A stretch of DNA of 64,000 nucleotides, taken from assembly GCA_016712225.1 (NCBI GenBank), contig JADJRL010000003.1:641001-705000 (forward strand). The letters run 5' to 3'. The DNA is from Candidatus Defluviibacterium haderslevense (lineage in GTDB: Bacteria; Bacteroidota; Bacteroidia; Chitinophagales; Saprospiraceae). Under the pieces are notes generated by a model. That model was not told the origin of the DNA. It did not search any database and saw only the letters and a list, made by a program, of their open reading frames with translations. Positions 35,377 through 44,669 of this stretch are shown in pieces (positions within the stretch are counted from its first letter, which is position 1; the number at the start of each line of letters is the position of its first letter). The translations under genes were made by a program, and so were the position numbers.

Positions 35377-38300
35377 TTACTCCACCAGCACAAACCCAGC
35401 CCAATAAAACGATTCAAGACCCTTTTTTCTTAGATCATTTTGAGCAAGTTTCAAAGACTCTCGGATACTTTTTTTCTTGATGAGCCAATACTTATAAAAT
35501 GCAGTCATTAACTCACTGGTCTGTTGGTCTGGCACTTGCCATAAGGACATGATCAGATTCTTAGCACCCGCTATCTTGAAAGCGCGCTGTAATCCGTACA
35601 CACCTTCATTACCTTGTATATCTCCCAGTCCTGTTTCGCATGCTGACAGCACCACAAGTTCTGTATTTCGAAGATTCAATTGACTGATTTCATAAGCTGT
35701 AAGTATACCATCTTCTGCCTCGGGGGTAATCGGTTTTCCTGTCTTCCAGGCGTGATTTGCACCTGCCATGATAAGTCCAGATCGTAACATGGGATGCTCG
35801 GACATTTTAAAAACAGGTTCTTCCTGAAGGCTGAGGACTGATGACTGTCGACTGATTTTCGGATCAGGAAAAAAATACCCATGAGTAGAAATATGTATGA
35901 CTTGAGGTGATTCTGTTTTATAATCTCCTAGCTTTTTAAAGGCTTCTTCAGTCGCATCATTTCCTTTGAAGAGAGAAGATTTAATTCCTGCCTTATGAAT
36001 TATTTTGTTAATCTCATTAGCTTCTTGTTCTGATCCATTGAGATAGTTCCATGAACCCCCTCTTAAAGTGGAATCTGTATAAGAAAAACTAAGTTCAGAT
36101 CTTAATGCTATACCATTGGTATCAATCTCGTGATGTGTAGCCTTCACTGCCGTACTGTCCATTTCAAAATTGATTCCTCCATATATGCATGCATTAAGTA
36201 TTTTTGACTTTTTATCATCATTGTTTGAAACCAATTGTCTGGTACTACCCAATTGAACCAAGTCATATCTATCAGACAGCAATGATTGATCATTTATGGC
36301 AATAGCATTTTGGTTGATTCGATGCAACAATCCACTTGGAGAAAAATAGATTTTATTCACGCCTTTGAGGTATGGCTCTATTGGCTTCCATATTAATTCA
36401 TAAAGAGATTTGGTTTGAACATCTTGTGGCATAGTTCCTCTGTCATTTGGAGAATGATACACATCGGCAACATAATCCATGCGTCTGGATTGCGATGTTG
36501 ATAACAATTGATTCAGTTCTTTTTCTTCAAAAAGCGGCACAAAATGAGGTGTGGTGTCATTTGGGAGTAAGACTAAGGCAGCATACAAGAAGCTATCTGT
36601 TTGGTTTTTATCATTGAATTTAAAATGTATAAACTCTATGGCAACATCTTTCAATTCTAATTTATTTCTAACTTCTCGCCATTTTATTTGTCGAATAGCT
36701 TCTCCATAACTAGCTAAACTATTAATAAGTTCCTTTTCTAATGCGTTTGAACTCTCTTCAAGTTCAGTTAATGTTACCCCATTAATTTTAGGCTTGGAGT
36801 ATTCATTTGCAATTTGCCTTCTACAACTTTTTAATTTACAATTAATTTCATATTCAAGAGGGTATTGGCTAGCATTAATGTTAAGCTTTGTAGATGAAGC
36901 AAGAAGAAATCCTTTATGAAACAATACATGATTATAATAAATTGAAGCAAGAATTCCAAATGGAGTACTATTCGAGTATCGAGAAATTAGATATTTTCCA
37001 AGATCATCACCATTTTGTTTAAAGATTGATATATAATTGGTTAGTTCTCTTTCTGAAAGAAAAGTAGTCCCTTTAGTTAGCACCACTTGCTCTAGAGAGT
37101 AAAATTCCATTAACAATTGATTAGATTCAATAAAACGCTTTTGCACTTCATAAAAACATGCAAGGTTTTTAATAATAGAAATATAATCAAGATGTTCTTT
37201 TCCTAATATTTTTTCTCGAATGACTTTGGATTCCAAATAGAACCGTTCGGCTTCTTTGTAATTAGATGATTCTTCATATAAAATTGCAAGATTATTCAAA
37301 CTTGATGCATATTCAGGATGTTCCTTTCCTAATACATTTTCTCGAATGGTTTTCGATTCCAAATAGAGTTGTTCTGCTTCTTCAAATTTCCCTTCCATTT
37401 TATATAAAATTGCAAGATTATCCAAACTTGTTGCATATTCAGGATGTTCCTTTCCTAATACATTTTCTCGAATGGTTTTCGATTCCAAATAGAATTGTTC
37501 TGCTTTTTCAAAATCACCTAAATCCGCATAAAGATTAGCAAGACCATTTAAACTAGAAGAATAATCTACATGCTCTTTACCAAGTGCTTGTTCTCGTAAT
37601 GCTTTAGACTCAAGAAATAATAATTCTGCTTTTTCAAAATTTGCCAATTTCTTGTATAAGGTTGCTAGATTATGCAAAATTGAAATATAATCTGGGTGTA
37701 CTTTTCCATACTTCGCCTCATAAATATCTTTAGAACTTAGATACAATGATTCTGCTTTCTTATAATTACCCATATTCAAATACAAGCTTGCCATGTTGCT
37801 TAGTCTTATCGCATAATCTTCATGATTTGCACCAAAATTATTTATAACAAGGTCTGCAGATTTAAGATATAGCTTTTCTGCTTTTTCAAATTTGTATTCA
37901 TCTTTATATAAATTAGCTAAATTATTTAAACAATTTGAATAAAAAGGGTGATTAAAATTTTTTAATCTTTCTTCGAATATTTTGATTACTTCAAGATATA
38001 AAAATTCAGCCTTTTCATAATTATACATTATATAATAGACGTTAGCTAAATTTATAGTGGCTCCTAAAAAATTAATATCATTTTGACCATTCGCTTTTTT
38101 AAAAATTACTTTTGCTTCTAATGCATATTCACCAGCTTTCTCTAAATTTCCCTTTGCAAAATATAATAATCCAATATTATTTAAGCTTGATGCATAATCT
38201 GAATGTTCAATCCCAAGAATTTTCTTCTTAATTTGAATAGATTCTAAAAAAAACATTTCAGCTTTATCATATTGGCCAATTTCTTTATAGAGATTTGCTA

Positions 38301-38655
38301 AGTTATTTAGGTTAAGAGCATAATCGAGATTTTGAGTCCCTAGTATTTTTTTTCTAATTTCCTTTGATTCTAAATAATATCCTTCAGCTCCTAAAAAATC
38401 ACTTTTGAAATGCAATATTCTTCCATGATTAAAACATGCATTTCCATACTCCACCGACTCTAGCCCTAATTTTTCTAGAGCTAATTTTTCTGCAATCATA
38501 TTAACTTCTAATGCTTTATCAAATTCATTTTTACCTATTAACTTCCGTGACACCTTAATAAGACTATCAATTTCCTTTATTGCTGAAGAATCTATGCTTT
38601 GAGAAGATAATAAGTACGGCATCCATAATAGAAAAGAAAGACACAAATATTTCAT
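35377..38655 (-). CDS. Secreted TPR-CHAT protein (caspase-like peptidase domain)
   Basis: A 1092-residue protein with a signal peptide (MKYLCLSFLLWMPYLLSSQ). Residues ~30-560 hold about twelve 42-residue kinesin-light-chain-like TPRs, each with A.SLNNLA.LY....FEKAE.LYLESK.IRE..LGKEH. Residues ~780-1090 form a CHAT domain of the caspase/separase clan, with the candidate dyad H925 (VIHISTHGYFF) and C1006 (VVLSACETGLG), followed by AGAKNLIMSLWQVPD. By family it is a cysteine endopeptidase activated through its TPR platform; targets are unknown. It is preceded by an ECF sigma factor and an anti-sigma-like gene in the same direction (100-bp gap). Two adjacent TPR units are nearly identical in DNA. 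Confidence 0.9.
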   Translation of the reverse strand: MKYLCLSFLLWMPYLLSSQSIDSSAIKEIDSLIKVSRKLIGKNEFDKALEVNMIAEKLALEKLGLESVEYGNACFNHGRILHFKSDFLGAEGYYLESKEIRKKILGTQNLDYALNLNNLANLYKEIGQYDKAEMFFLESIQIKKKILGIEHSDYASSLNNIGLLYFAKGNLEKAGEYALEAKVIFKKANGQNDINFLGATINLANVYYIMYNYEKAEFLYLEVIKIFEERLKNFNHPFYSNCLNNLANLYKDEYKFEKAEKLYLKSADLVINNFGANHEDYAIRLSNMASLYLNMGNYKKAESLYLSSKDIYEAKYGKVHPDYISILHNLATLYKKLANFEKAELLFLESKALREQALGKEHVDYSSSLNGLANLYADLGDFEKAEQFYLESKTIRENVLGKEHPEYATSLDNLAILYKMEGKFEEAEQLYLESKTIRENVLGKEHPEYASSLNNLAILYEESSNYKEAERFYLESKVIREKILGKEHLDYISIIKNLACFYEVQKRFIESNQLLMEFYSLEQVVLTKGTTFLSERELTNYISIFKQNGDDLGKYLISRYSNSTPFGILASIYYNHVLFHKGFLLASSTKLNINASQYPLEYEINCKLKSCRRQIANEYSKPKINGVTLTELEESSNALEKELINSLASYGEAIRQIKWREVRNKLELKDVAIEFIHFKFNDKNQTDSFLYAALVLLPNDTTPHFVPLFEEKELNQLLSTSQSRRMDYVADVYHSPNDRGTMPQDVQTKSLYELIWKPIEPYLKGVNKIYFSPSGLLHRINQNAIAINDQSLLSDRYDLVQLGSTRQLVSNNDDKKSKILNACIYGGINFEMDSTAVKATHHEIDTNGIALRSELSFSYTDSTLRGGSWNYLNGSEQEANEINKIIHKAGIKSSLFKGNDATEEAFKKLGDYKTESPQVIHISTHGYFFPDPKISRQSSVLSLQEEPVFKMSEHPMLRSGLIMAGANHAWKTGKPITPEAEDGILTAYEISQLNLRNTELVVLSACETGLGDIQGNEGVYGLQRAFKIAGAKNLIMSLWQVPDQQTSELMTAFYKYWLIKKKSIRESLKLAQNDLRKKGLESFYWAGFVLVE
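37276..37512 (-). repeat. 111-bp near-identical direct repeat (period 126 bp) inside the TPR region
   Basis: 37276-37386 and 37402-37512 match at 107 of 111 positions. The 126-bp period equals one 42-residue TPR. Other TPR units in the gene are far more diverged, so this pair reflects a recent duplication or gene conversion. Confidence 0.85.
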
Positions 38656-38755
38656 CGAGCTAAATTTAATATTCCAAAAATTTATATATCCTAACTAGTA
38701 AAAAAAACAATATCATACTACTACAATCTTGAAGCTCAAACAACTCATCAATAGT

Positions 38756-39676
38756 TTATAGTTGTTTTAAAAATTTATCAACTGCCTTATTATATTTAGG
38801 GTTATTTAAAGATTTTATAATTCTAAATTGTTCTCTAGCTTTAACCATTGCATTCGTCTTCAAGTAACATAGTCCAAGATACCATCTTGACTCCATCTTA
38901 TATCTTGATTTATCCGATCTAATGATATTTTCTAAAATCAAAATAGCCTCTTCGAATCTATCGGTTGCCATCAACGCATTAGCTTTTATAAATAATACAT
39001 TATCGTTCTTTTGTAATGCTGTATTTAAAGTACTGAACGAGTCAATAACTACTTGGTATTTACCACTCCAATAATTCTTTACAAATTGATCATAAGGACT
39101 TATAGCGTCTTCTCCTCGTAGGTTAAGATTCATGGTTTCGTCCTTATAGGGTTCAAAATTCATTGCGTATAATTCTTCATGATTAAACTTGTTATTCGCA
39201 ATGGGTTGTTCTATTGATTTAGGAATTATAGGTTTTCGATTTTTTATATTGGCTGTTGAATCATTGTCCTTTTCTTCCCTTTCTGTGGGCTTTGATTTAC
39301 TTACTACGCTATCTACAAATACCATTTCCTTTTCATGAATGTTATTCGAATCAATAATGGGAGCAACATATTCATTTATTTCAGGACTGGAATTTTGACT
39401 ATTCCACAACCAAAATGCCCCACAAATAACCAAAAATGCCGCGGCTAAAGATTTCCAGGGAAAAATTCTTCTTACGATTCTATCTTTCTCCTTAAACCGA
39501 TCCAATAATTCCCCCCTACGTTTAAGTTGTAAGGAGCCTATAATTAATTGATATTGCTCTACTTCATTTTTAAATATAGGGTCATCTGCCATCCTGGATT
39601 CCAAAATAGCAAGTTCTGCTTCGGTTAGCTCTCCAGCAAAATACCGTTCAATCCATTCTTGATCTTTCACCTGCAT
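38756..39676 (-). CDS. Anti-sigma-factor-like single-pass membrane protein
   Basis: A 306-residue protein. The N-terminal cytoplasmic segment (IERYFAGELTEAELAILESRMADD) is typical of Bacteroidota anti-sigma factors, although no zinc-binding HxxxCxxC is visible. One transmembrane helix lies at ~75-92 (SLAAAFLVICGAFWLW). The C-terminal ~130 residues are helical and TPR-like (FEEAILILENIIRSDKSRYKMESRWYLGLCYLKTNAMVKAREQF). The start overlaps the sigma-factor stop by 29 bp, which couples their translation and supports a sigma/anti-sigma pair. The periplasmic TPR part could contact the exported TPR-CHAT protein encoded next; that is inference. Confidence 0.75.
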   Translation of the reverse strand: MQVKDQEWIERYFAGELTEAELAILESRMADDPIFKNEVEQYQLIIGSLQLKRRGELLDRFKEKDRIVRRIFPWKSLAAAFLVICGAFWLWNSQNSSPEINEYVAPIIDSNNIHEKEMVFVDSVVSKSKPTEREEKDNDSTANIKNRKPIIPKSIEQPIANNKFNHEELYAMNFEPYKDETMNLNLRGEDAISPYDQFVKNYWSGKYQVVIDSFSTLNTALQKNDNVLFIKANALMATDRFEEAILILENIIRSDKSRYKMESRWYLGLCYLKTNAMVKAREQFRIIKSLNNPKYNKAVDKFLKQL

Positions 39677-40274
39677 GCTTTTTTAATTCTTGTTTGCCCT
39701 GAATTTTATTTTTCAAAAGCTTCAAACTCCTCGATATAGTAGCGCTTAATACATTCAATGATTTGTAATTTACAATTTCAGATATATCCTTTAATGATTT
39801 ACCATCAATAAATCTTAACATCAAGATCTGTTGACTTTGCGTTGGCAATTCATTAATTTCTTTTAATAGAATCTCTTTTTGCTCTTTCCAAGGATCCTCA
39901 ACCTCAAAGAATAAATTCAATGATGCACTTATCAAGTGTTTATCTATTTCTGTATCTTCAATAATTCTTTGAATCTTTTTATGCTTTTTAATTAATGATC
40001 GGTATCCAATAGTAAATAAATAGGTTTTTAATTCACAGGTTAAAACGGTTAACTTCTTAGATATAACTTGCTCATAAAACGCAATAACGGCATCATGCCA
40101 ACTATCCACAATATCTTGCTGATTGGTTGATGGATAGCGCTGCCGTGCCCAGTTTAAGAAAGCCGGCTTATAGCTTGCATACACTTGATCTAATACCTCC
40201 ATATTACCCTGTACTATTAAGGAAACAATGGTATTACCATCTAAATCCTCAATCTTTAACTTTGGTGGCAACAT
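39648..40274 (-). CDS. ECF-type RNA polymerase sigma factor
   Basis: A 208-residue protein with sigma region 2 at ~35-100 (FLNWARQRYPSTNQQDIVDSWHDAVIAFYEQ) and region 4 at ~135-190 (LPTQSQQILMLRFIDGKSLKDISEIV). There is no region 1 or 3, as is usual for the extracytoplasmic-function group. It is expected to direct RNA polymerase to a small regulon when released from its anti-sigma factor, whose gene overlaps its 3' end by 29 bp. The third gene of the set is the secreted TPR-CHAT protein. A palindrome lies at 40321-40341 upstream. Confidence 0.9.
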   Translation of the reverse strand: MLPPKLKIEDLDGNTIVSLIVQGNMEVLDQVYASYKPAFLNWARQRYPSTNQQDIVDSWHDAVIAFYEQVISKKLTVLTCELKTYLFTIGYRSLIKKHKKIQRIIEDTEIDKHLISASLNLFFEVEDPWKEQKEILLKEINELPTQSQQILMLRFIDGKSLKDISEIVNYKSLNVLSATISRSLKLLKNKIQGKQELKKHAGERSRMD

Positions 40275-40785
40275 AGTACGCTAGGTCATTTGGATCCAAA
40301 AATATAAAAATAATGATTAATTTATCTATAAATTAGATAAACTTACTTGTATCATAACTTCCATGAATAATCTTTCGCCCATGTTCACATATTTCAGCTT
40401 ACATTATGCCACTGCCTCATTAGGTACTAATCGAAAAAAATAAATAGTTTTTCCAAAATGAACTGACCATAATTATTTATGCATATAACTAGTATCTACA
40501 AGGTTGAGAAAACAATGATCAGATCCTCTAAGTATGGATTAAAGATATGATATCAGACTATGGTGAGTGAAGTTTTTAGGAAAAGATCTTTATGGTAATA
40601 ACAGTAAAGTGATATTCATTTAATGGTATGGATAAGTTCTTTAATCCAATGTATTTCTGGATAGTAGGAATTATTTCGATGTCATCAACTATTGTTCCTA
40701 TCACTGAATCACATGATTCTTATCAAAATCAGATCCGCCAAATGTGGCTTAATTTATATGGATTTGGCGAAAGTGAAACAACTCA
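40275..40785. other. Gap between the sigma factor and the lytic transglycosylase genes
   Basis: About 510 bp without a supported gene. It holds the sigma-factor promoter region with the 40321-40341 palindrome. A + strand 99-codon frame (40628-40927) is half in this gap and half antisense to the transglycosylase and was not accepted. Confidence 0.55.
40297..40341 (-). promoter_or_regulatory. Candidate promoter/operator of the ECF sigma operon
   Basis: A perfect inverted repeat TTTATCTA-TAAAT-TAGATAAA (40321-40341) lies 47 bp upstream of the sigma ATG. On the minus strand TATTTTTG (40297-40304) fits a -7 box, which would place the palindrome over the -33 region. No primary-sigma TTG was found, consistent with an operator or an alternative-sigma promoter. 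Confidence 0.4.
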
Positions 40786-42084
40786 CTATTTCTTAATTAC
40801 CAACACTGATCCCACTTTGAGGCTAGACTCAGGAGATAATTCATTCCAATACATGAGTTCATCTACACTGACCTTATCATACAAAGTTGCGATATCACTA
40901 AGACTTTCTCTGGAACGAATGATGTGATATTTGTAATCGGTGGTCCATTCAATTTCAGGGGTTGGGACATCAGAAACTGAGGCATCTTCCATATAGTCGT
41001 TTGGAATTTCTTGGGTTTGTTTTTCTACTATATCTTCAGGTGGAAAATTAAATGGCCTTGAAAAACTTATCACTTCGACCAATAGACTATCTGATGCATT
41101 TTCATTCAATGACTGATTCATTGCCGTGTCCTTTTTCATTAAAGGTGAAGACTTAAGTTGTTCCATATAATAATCAACAAAAGATACCATCTGGCTATCA
41201 GGTAATGCAATGTATTGCCCTTTAGTCTCTCCAGGTATGGTTAATTTCTGATATGATGGATTGAAATTTTCAAATGTCTCTTTATCAATACCAGTAGCTT
41301 TTAACATCTTATGGATATTGATTTCTTGAGTTACTTTGGCGAACGATAAGAGATTTGTCGGCATTTCTTCTACTTCTGGAACTAAGTTGTGCTCATAATA
41401 AAATTGAAGCATATAACTAACACCTATGAAAGCCGGTACAAACAATTGGGTCTGTCTGGGAAGAAACTTTCGAATAGTCCAAAAATCTTTAGAACCCGTT
41501 TTTTCCATAACATCCAAAACCCTGTTCTCACCACAATTATAAGCAGCTAATACTAAGGTCCAATCACCAAAAATCTGATACAAGGTTTTAAAATATTTGA
41601 TGGCAGCTACAGTAGAAACCACTGCATCCATGCGCTGATCCACTTTATGGTCTATTTTTAAACCTCTGATTTTTGCGGTGCCTGGCATCAATTGCCATAA
41701 TCCAGCTGCGCCCACACTTGATTTGGCGGAAGGATTTAATGCAGATTCTATTGCAGCTAAATGTTTTAATTCAATGGGTAAATCATTTTCGATAAATAAT
41801 TTATCCATTAATGGAAAATATAGATCTTTTCGGTAGAGTATTCTTCGACTTGAACCTCTGTCTGTAATGATGTACCGCTTAACTTGATCGATCACATCAT
41901 CTTCAATCTTTAAGTCAACAAGGCAATACATACCCTGTAATCGTGAAATCACTTCATTCTCTGAATAATTATTATCAATTCTGTTGACCAGATCTAAAAA
42001 TAATGGTGAACTTATATTTCGCTCGGCCTGAACCCTCACGACAAGAGATAGCAAGCCTAGGAAAATGTAAGTTCTTATATTCAT
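40786..42084 (-). CDS. Membrane-bound lytic murein transglycosylase (MltD-like) with LysM
   Basis: A 432-residue protein with a signal peptide (IFLGLLSLVVRVQA). Residues ~90-240 form an SLT lysozyme-like domain with catalytic E113 in AAIESALNPSAKS, then VGAAGLWQLMPGTA and AAYNCGENRV. One LysM is seen at the C-terminus (~387-432: YHIIRSRESLSDIATLYDKVS...LKVGSVLVIKK). By family it cleaves peptidoglycan strands to 1,6-anhydro products in the periplasm. MltD homologues usually have two or more LysM; here one is clear and the segment ~235-300 may be degenerate. Confidence 0.9.
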   Translation of the reverse strand: MNIRTYIFLGLLSLVVRVQAERNISSPLFLDLVNRIDNNYSENEVISRLQGMYCLVDLKIEDDVIDQVKRYIITDRGSSRRILYRKDLYFPLMDKLFIENDLPIELKHLAAIESALNPSAKSSVGAAGLWQLMPGTAKIRGLKIDHKVDQRMDAVVSTVAAIKYFKTLYQIFGDWTLVLAAYNCGENRVLDVMEKTGSKDFWTIRKFLPRQTQLFVPAFIGVSYMLQFYYEHNLVPEVEEMPTNLLSFAKVTQEINIHKMLKATGIDKETFENFNPSYQKLTIPGETKGQYIALPDSQMVSFVDYYMEQLKSSPLMKKDTAMNQSLNENASDSLLVEVISFSRPFNFPPEDIVEKQTQEIPNDYMEDASVSDVPTPEIEWTTDYKYHIIRSRESLSDIATLYDKVSVDELMYWNELSPESSLKVGSVLVIKK

Positions 42085-42184
42085 GGTCAGAATTAAAAGT
42101 CTAAATTACAATAAAATACTTAAAGTCATCCAATTATAATATTCATATAAGATAAATATTGATGATCTAAGTCCTTATGAACGG

Positions 42185-42230
42185 CAAAGATACCCATTAA
42201 ATTTTAAAATAAAGAGTTAAAGTCTTTAAC
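42185..42230 (-). promoter_or_regulatory. Candidate promoter and palindromic operator of the transglycosylase gene
   Basis: On the minus strand TATCTTTG (42185-42192) is a consensus -7 box. The 15-bp palindrome GTTAAAGTCTTTAAC (42216-42230) lies upstream of it, roughly where an activator or a -33 contact would be. A TTG at -33 is lacking. Confidence 0.35.
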
Positions 42231-42296
42231 GCATTGTTAATACATATTATGTAAAATTATAATATGATTTATTTTAACGAGCTAAGGTCTTTGTTA

Positions 42297-43634
42297 TCAG
42301 GAATTTAACTGTTCAATAATCGCTTCTATGGATTGTGATGTTTGTTCCCCGTTGGATTGATTTTTGAGATTATAGCGCCCCGTTTTTACCTCATCTTCAC
42401 CTAAAATGACCAGAAAAGGGATCTTGAGGTCCTCAGCAAACTTAAATTGTTTCTTCAATTTACCCGGATCTGGATAAACATCTACTGGAATAGCGGCTGC
42501 TCTGCACTGCTGCGCCAAATCAAATGCATGCCTGTGACTCTGTTCGTCTAAAGCCATAAATAATACCTTTACGGGGACTTCCAAGGATGTTGGCCAAAGC
42601 CCCAATTCCTGCATGACATCATAAATACGATCTGCCCCAAAGGATATTCCCACACCCGAGACCCCATTAAGACCAAATATACTGGTCAGATTATCATATC
42701 TCCCACCTCCACCAAGGCTCCCCATTTTTATAGTCGTCGGAACTACTTCAAAAATACAGCCTGTATAATAACTTAATCCACGTGCCAATGTAGCATCAAA
42801 AACTACTTCATTATGTGTTCCTATATTTTTCAAATAATCTAAAGCAGTATTCATTTCCTGAACACCTAAAGTGGCTTTATCATTGAATTTAAAAGTATCT
42901 AATTGGGTTTGTTTTAGTTGGGACAAAATCCAAGCACTCGTCTCTTGAGTGATACCTATGCATTCTAATTCTTTTGTCACTCCCTCTACACCAATCTTGT
43001 CTAATTTATCAATAGCTACTGTCATAGCCATAAATTGATCCTGACATCCTGCCTGAATAGCAATCCCTTCTAATATTGAACGATGATTAACCAAAATCTT
43101 AACAGGTATTCCCAAAGTTTTGAATACCGAATCATAAATTCTAATTAATTCAGCTTCATACATGAGACTGTTAGAACCGACTACATCAGCATCGCATTGA
43201 TAAAATTCTCTATATCTACCTCTTTGGGGACGATCTGCACGCCATACTGCCTGAATCTGATATCTTTTGAAGGGAAAGGTAATATCGTTTCTGTACATGG
43301 CAACGACTCTTGCAAATGGAACTGTTAGGTCATATCTCAAACCTTTTTCACTTATCGAAGGAATGAGTTTAGTAGACTCTTTTTTTAGTAATAGTTCCTC
43401 ATTTGCATCTTTTAAATAATCCCCGCTATTCAAAATTTTAAATAGCAATTTATCCCCCTCATCTCCATATTTACCGGTAAGTGTGGAAAGATTTTCCATG
43501 GCCGGAGTCTCTAAAGGTTGATACCCAAACAGGATAAAACAATCTTCTATAGTTTTAAAAATATGTTTTCTTCTTTTGGCCTGAAGTGGCAAAAAATCCC
43601 TGGTGCCCTTAGGTAAACTTGGTTTGTTGATCAT
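42297..43634 (-). CDS. hisS: Histidine--tRNA ligase
   Basis: A 445-residue class II synthetase. Visible motifs are KGTRDFLPLQAKRR at the N-terminus, motif 2 with RYQIQAVWRADRPQRGRYREFYQCD (~123-147), the histidine-specific LARGLSYYTGCIFEV, and motif 3 GVGISFGADRIY. A C-terminal anticodon-binding domain covers ~345-440 (VLFMALDEQSHRHAFDLAQQ). It charges tRNA-His in the cytoplasm. It follows pheS after 3 bp on the same strand, so the two synthetases form an operon. Confidence 0.97.
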   Translation of the reverse strand: MINKPSLPKGTRDFLPLQAKRRKHIFKTIEDCFILFGYQPLETPAMENLSTLTGKYGDEGDKLLFKILNSGDYLKDANEELLLKKESTKLIPSISEKGLRYDLTVPFARVVAMYRNDITFPFKRYQIQAVWRADRPQRGRYREFYQCDADVVGSNSLMYEAELIRIYDSVFKTLGIPVKILVNHRSILEGIAIQAGCQDQFMAMTVAIDKLDKIGVEGVTKELECIGITQETSAWILSQLKQTQLDTFKFNDKATLGVQEMNTALDYLKNIGTHNEVVFDATLARGLSYYTGCIFEVVPTTIKMGSLGGGGRYDNLTSIFGLNGVSGVGISFGADRIYDVMQELGLWPTSLEVPVKVLFMALDEQSHRHAFDLAQQCRAAAIPVDVYPDPGKLKKQFKFAEDLKIPFLVILGEDEVKTGRYNLKNQSNGEQTSQSIEAIIEQLNS

Positions 43635-43637
43635 CTT

Positions 43638-44669
43638 CTAAGCGCCTTTGAATTGACTTAAAAAGCGTACATCATTCTCGAAATAATACCGAATATCGGG
43701 TATTTTATAAAGCAACATAGCTTGTCGCTCTATTCCCATTCCAAAAGCAAATCCAGAATAAACAGTTGGGTCGATACCACAATTTTGCAAAACAGCAGGA
43801 TCTACCATTCCACAGCCAAGTATCTCTAACCATCCGGTGCCTTTAGTAATTCGATAGTCTGTTTCATTGGTAAGTCCCCAATAAATATCCATTTCTGCAG
43901 ATGGCTCTGTGAAGGGAAAATAGGAAGGTCTTAATCTAATTCTCACATCGGGACCAAACATTTCTTTAGCAAAAAACAACAAGGTTTGTTTCATATCGCC
44001 CATAGAAACCTCTTTATCTACATATAATCCCTCCACTTGATGAAATTGACAATGTGACCTAGCCGATATGGTTTCATTTCGGTACACACGACCTGGAGCA
44101 AGTATCCTAAAAGGTGGCTTATGACTGGTCATAAATCTTGCTTGAACCGATGATGTATGGGTTCTTAGCAACATATTGGCAAAATCCTTTAAATAAAAGG
44201 TATCCTGCATATCTCTGGCAGGATGATCATCCGGAGTATTTAAGGATGTGAAATTATACCATTCGTCTTCTATTTCACGATCCTCTGAAACTTGAAATCC
44301 TATTTTAGTAAAAATATCAATGATGCGATCCATAACCAATGAAATGGGATGCCTGCTACCTTTCCCAAAATCTACTGCCGGAAGGCTAAGATCAGGAATA
44401 TCCTGCGGTGTTTCGGCTATGGAAGACAACTGACTTGAAGCAGTTTCAAATTTTTCTTCGGCTAATTGTTTTAATTCATTGACTTGTTGACCATAGGCTT
44501 TTTTTAATTCCACAGGCACTTTGCCAATTTCTCCAAATACTGGTTTAATAATGTTTTTTGATCCTAAAAATCGAATCCGAAAATGTTCCAATGCATCCAA
44601 TGAATTAATTTCAAAGGATTCAATGGATAATTTAATTTCTTTTATTGAACTAAACCAATCGTTGGACAT
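43638..44669 (-). CDS. pheS: Phenylalanine--tRNA ligase alpha subunit
   Basis: A 343-residue protein. An N-terminal coiled coil (~1-85) is followed by the class II catalytic core: GSRHPISLVMDRI, NTPDDHPARDMQDTFYL, RTHTSSVQARFM, RVYRNETISARSHCQFHQVEG and motif 3 SGFAFGMGIERQAMLLY. It pairs with PheT, which is not in this window. It lies 3 bp upstream of hisS. Confidence 0.97.
   Translation of the reverse strand: MSNDWFSSIKEIKLSIESFEINSLDALEHFRIRFLGSKNIIKPVFGEIGKVPVELKKAYGQQVNELKQLAEEKFETASSQLSSIAETPQDIPDLSLPAVDFGKGSRHPISLVMDRIIDIFTKIGFQVSEDREIEDEWYNFTSLNTPDDHPARDMQDTFYLKDFANMLLRTHTSSVQARFMTSHKPPFRILAPGRVYRNETISARSHCQFHQVEGLYVDKEVSMGDMKQTLLFFAKEMFGPDVRIRLRPSYFPFTEPSAEMDIYWGLTNETDYRITKGTGWLEILGCGMVDPAVLQNCGIDPTVYSGFAFGMGIERQAMLLYKIPDIRYYFENDVRFLSQFKGA

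Noticed and set aside
35220..35417. 65-codon minus-strand frame downstream of the CHAT gene
   Set aside because: It begins inside the CHAT 3' end in another frame, is not protein-like across the AT-rich spacer, and matches no family.
37266..37538. 90-codon + strand frame with an internal repeat
   Set aside because: It is the antisense shadow of the duplicated TPR units; the repeat belongs to the CHAT gene.
40628..40927. 99-codon + strand frame
   Set aside because: Its second half is antisense to the lytic transglycosylase, including the LysM region; no promoter or family support.
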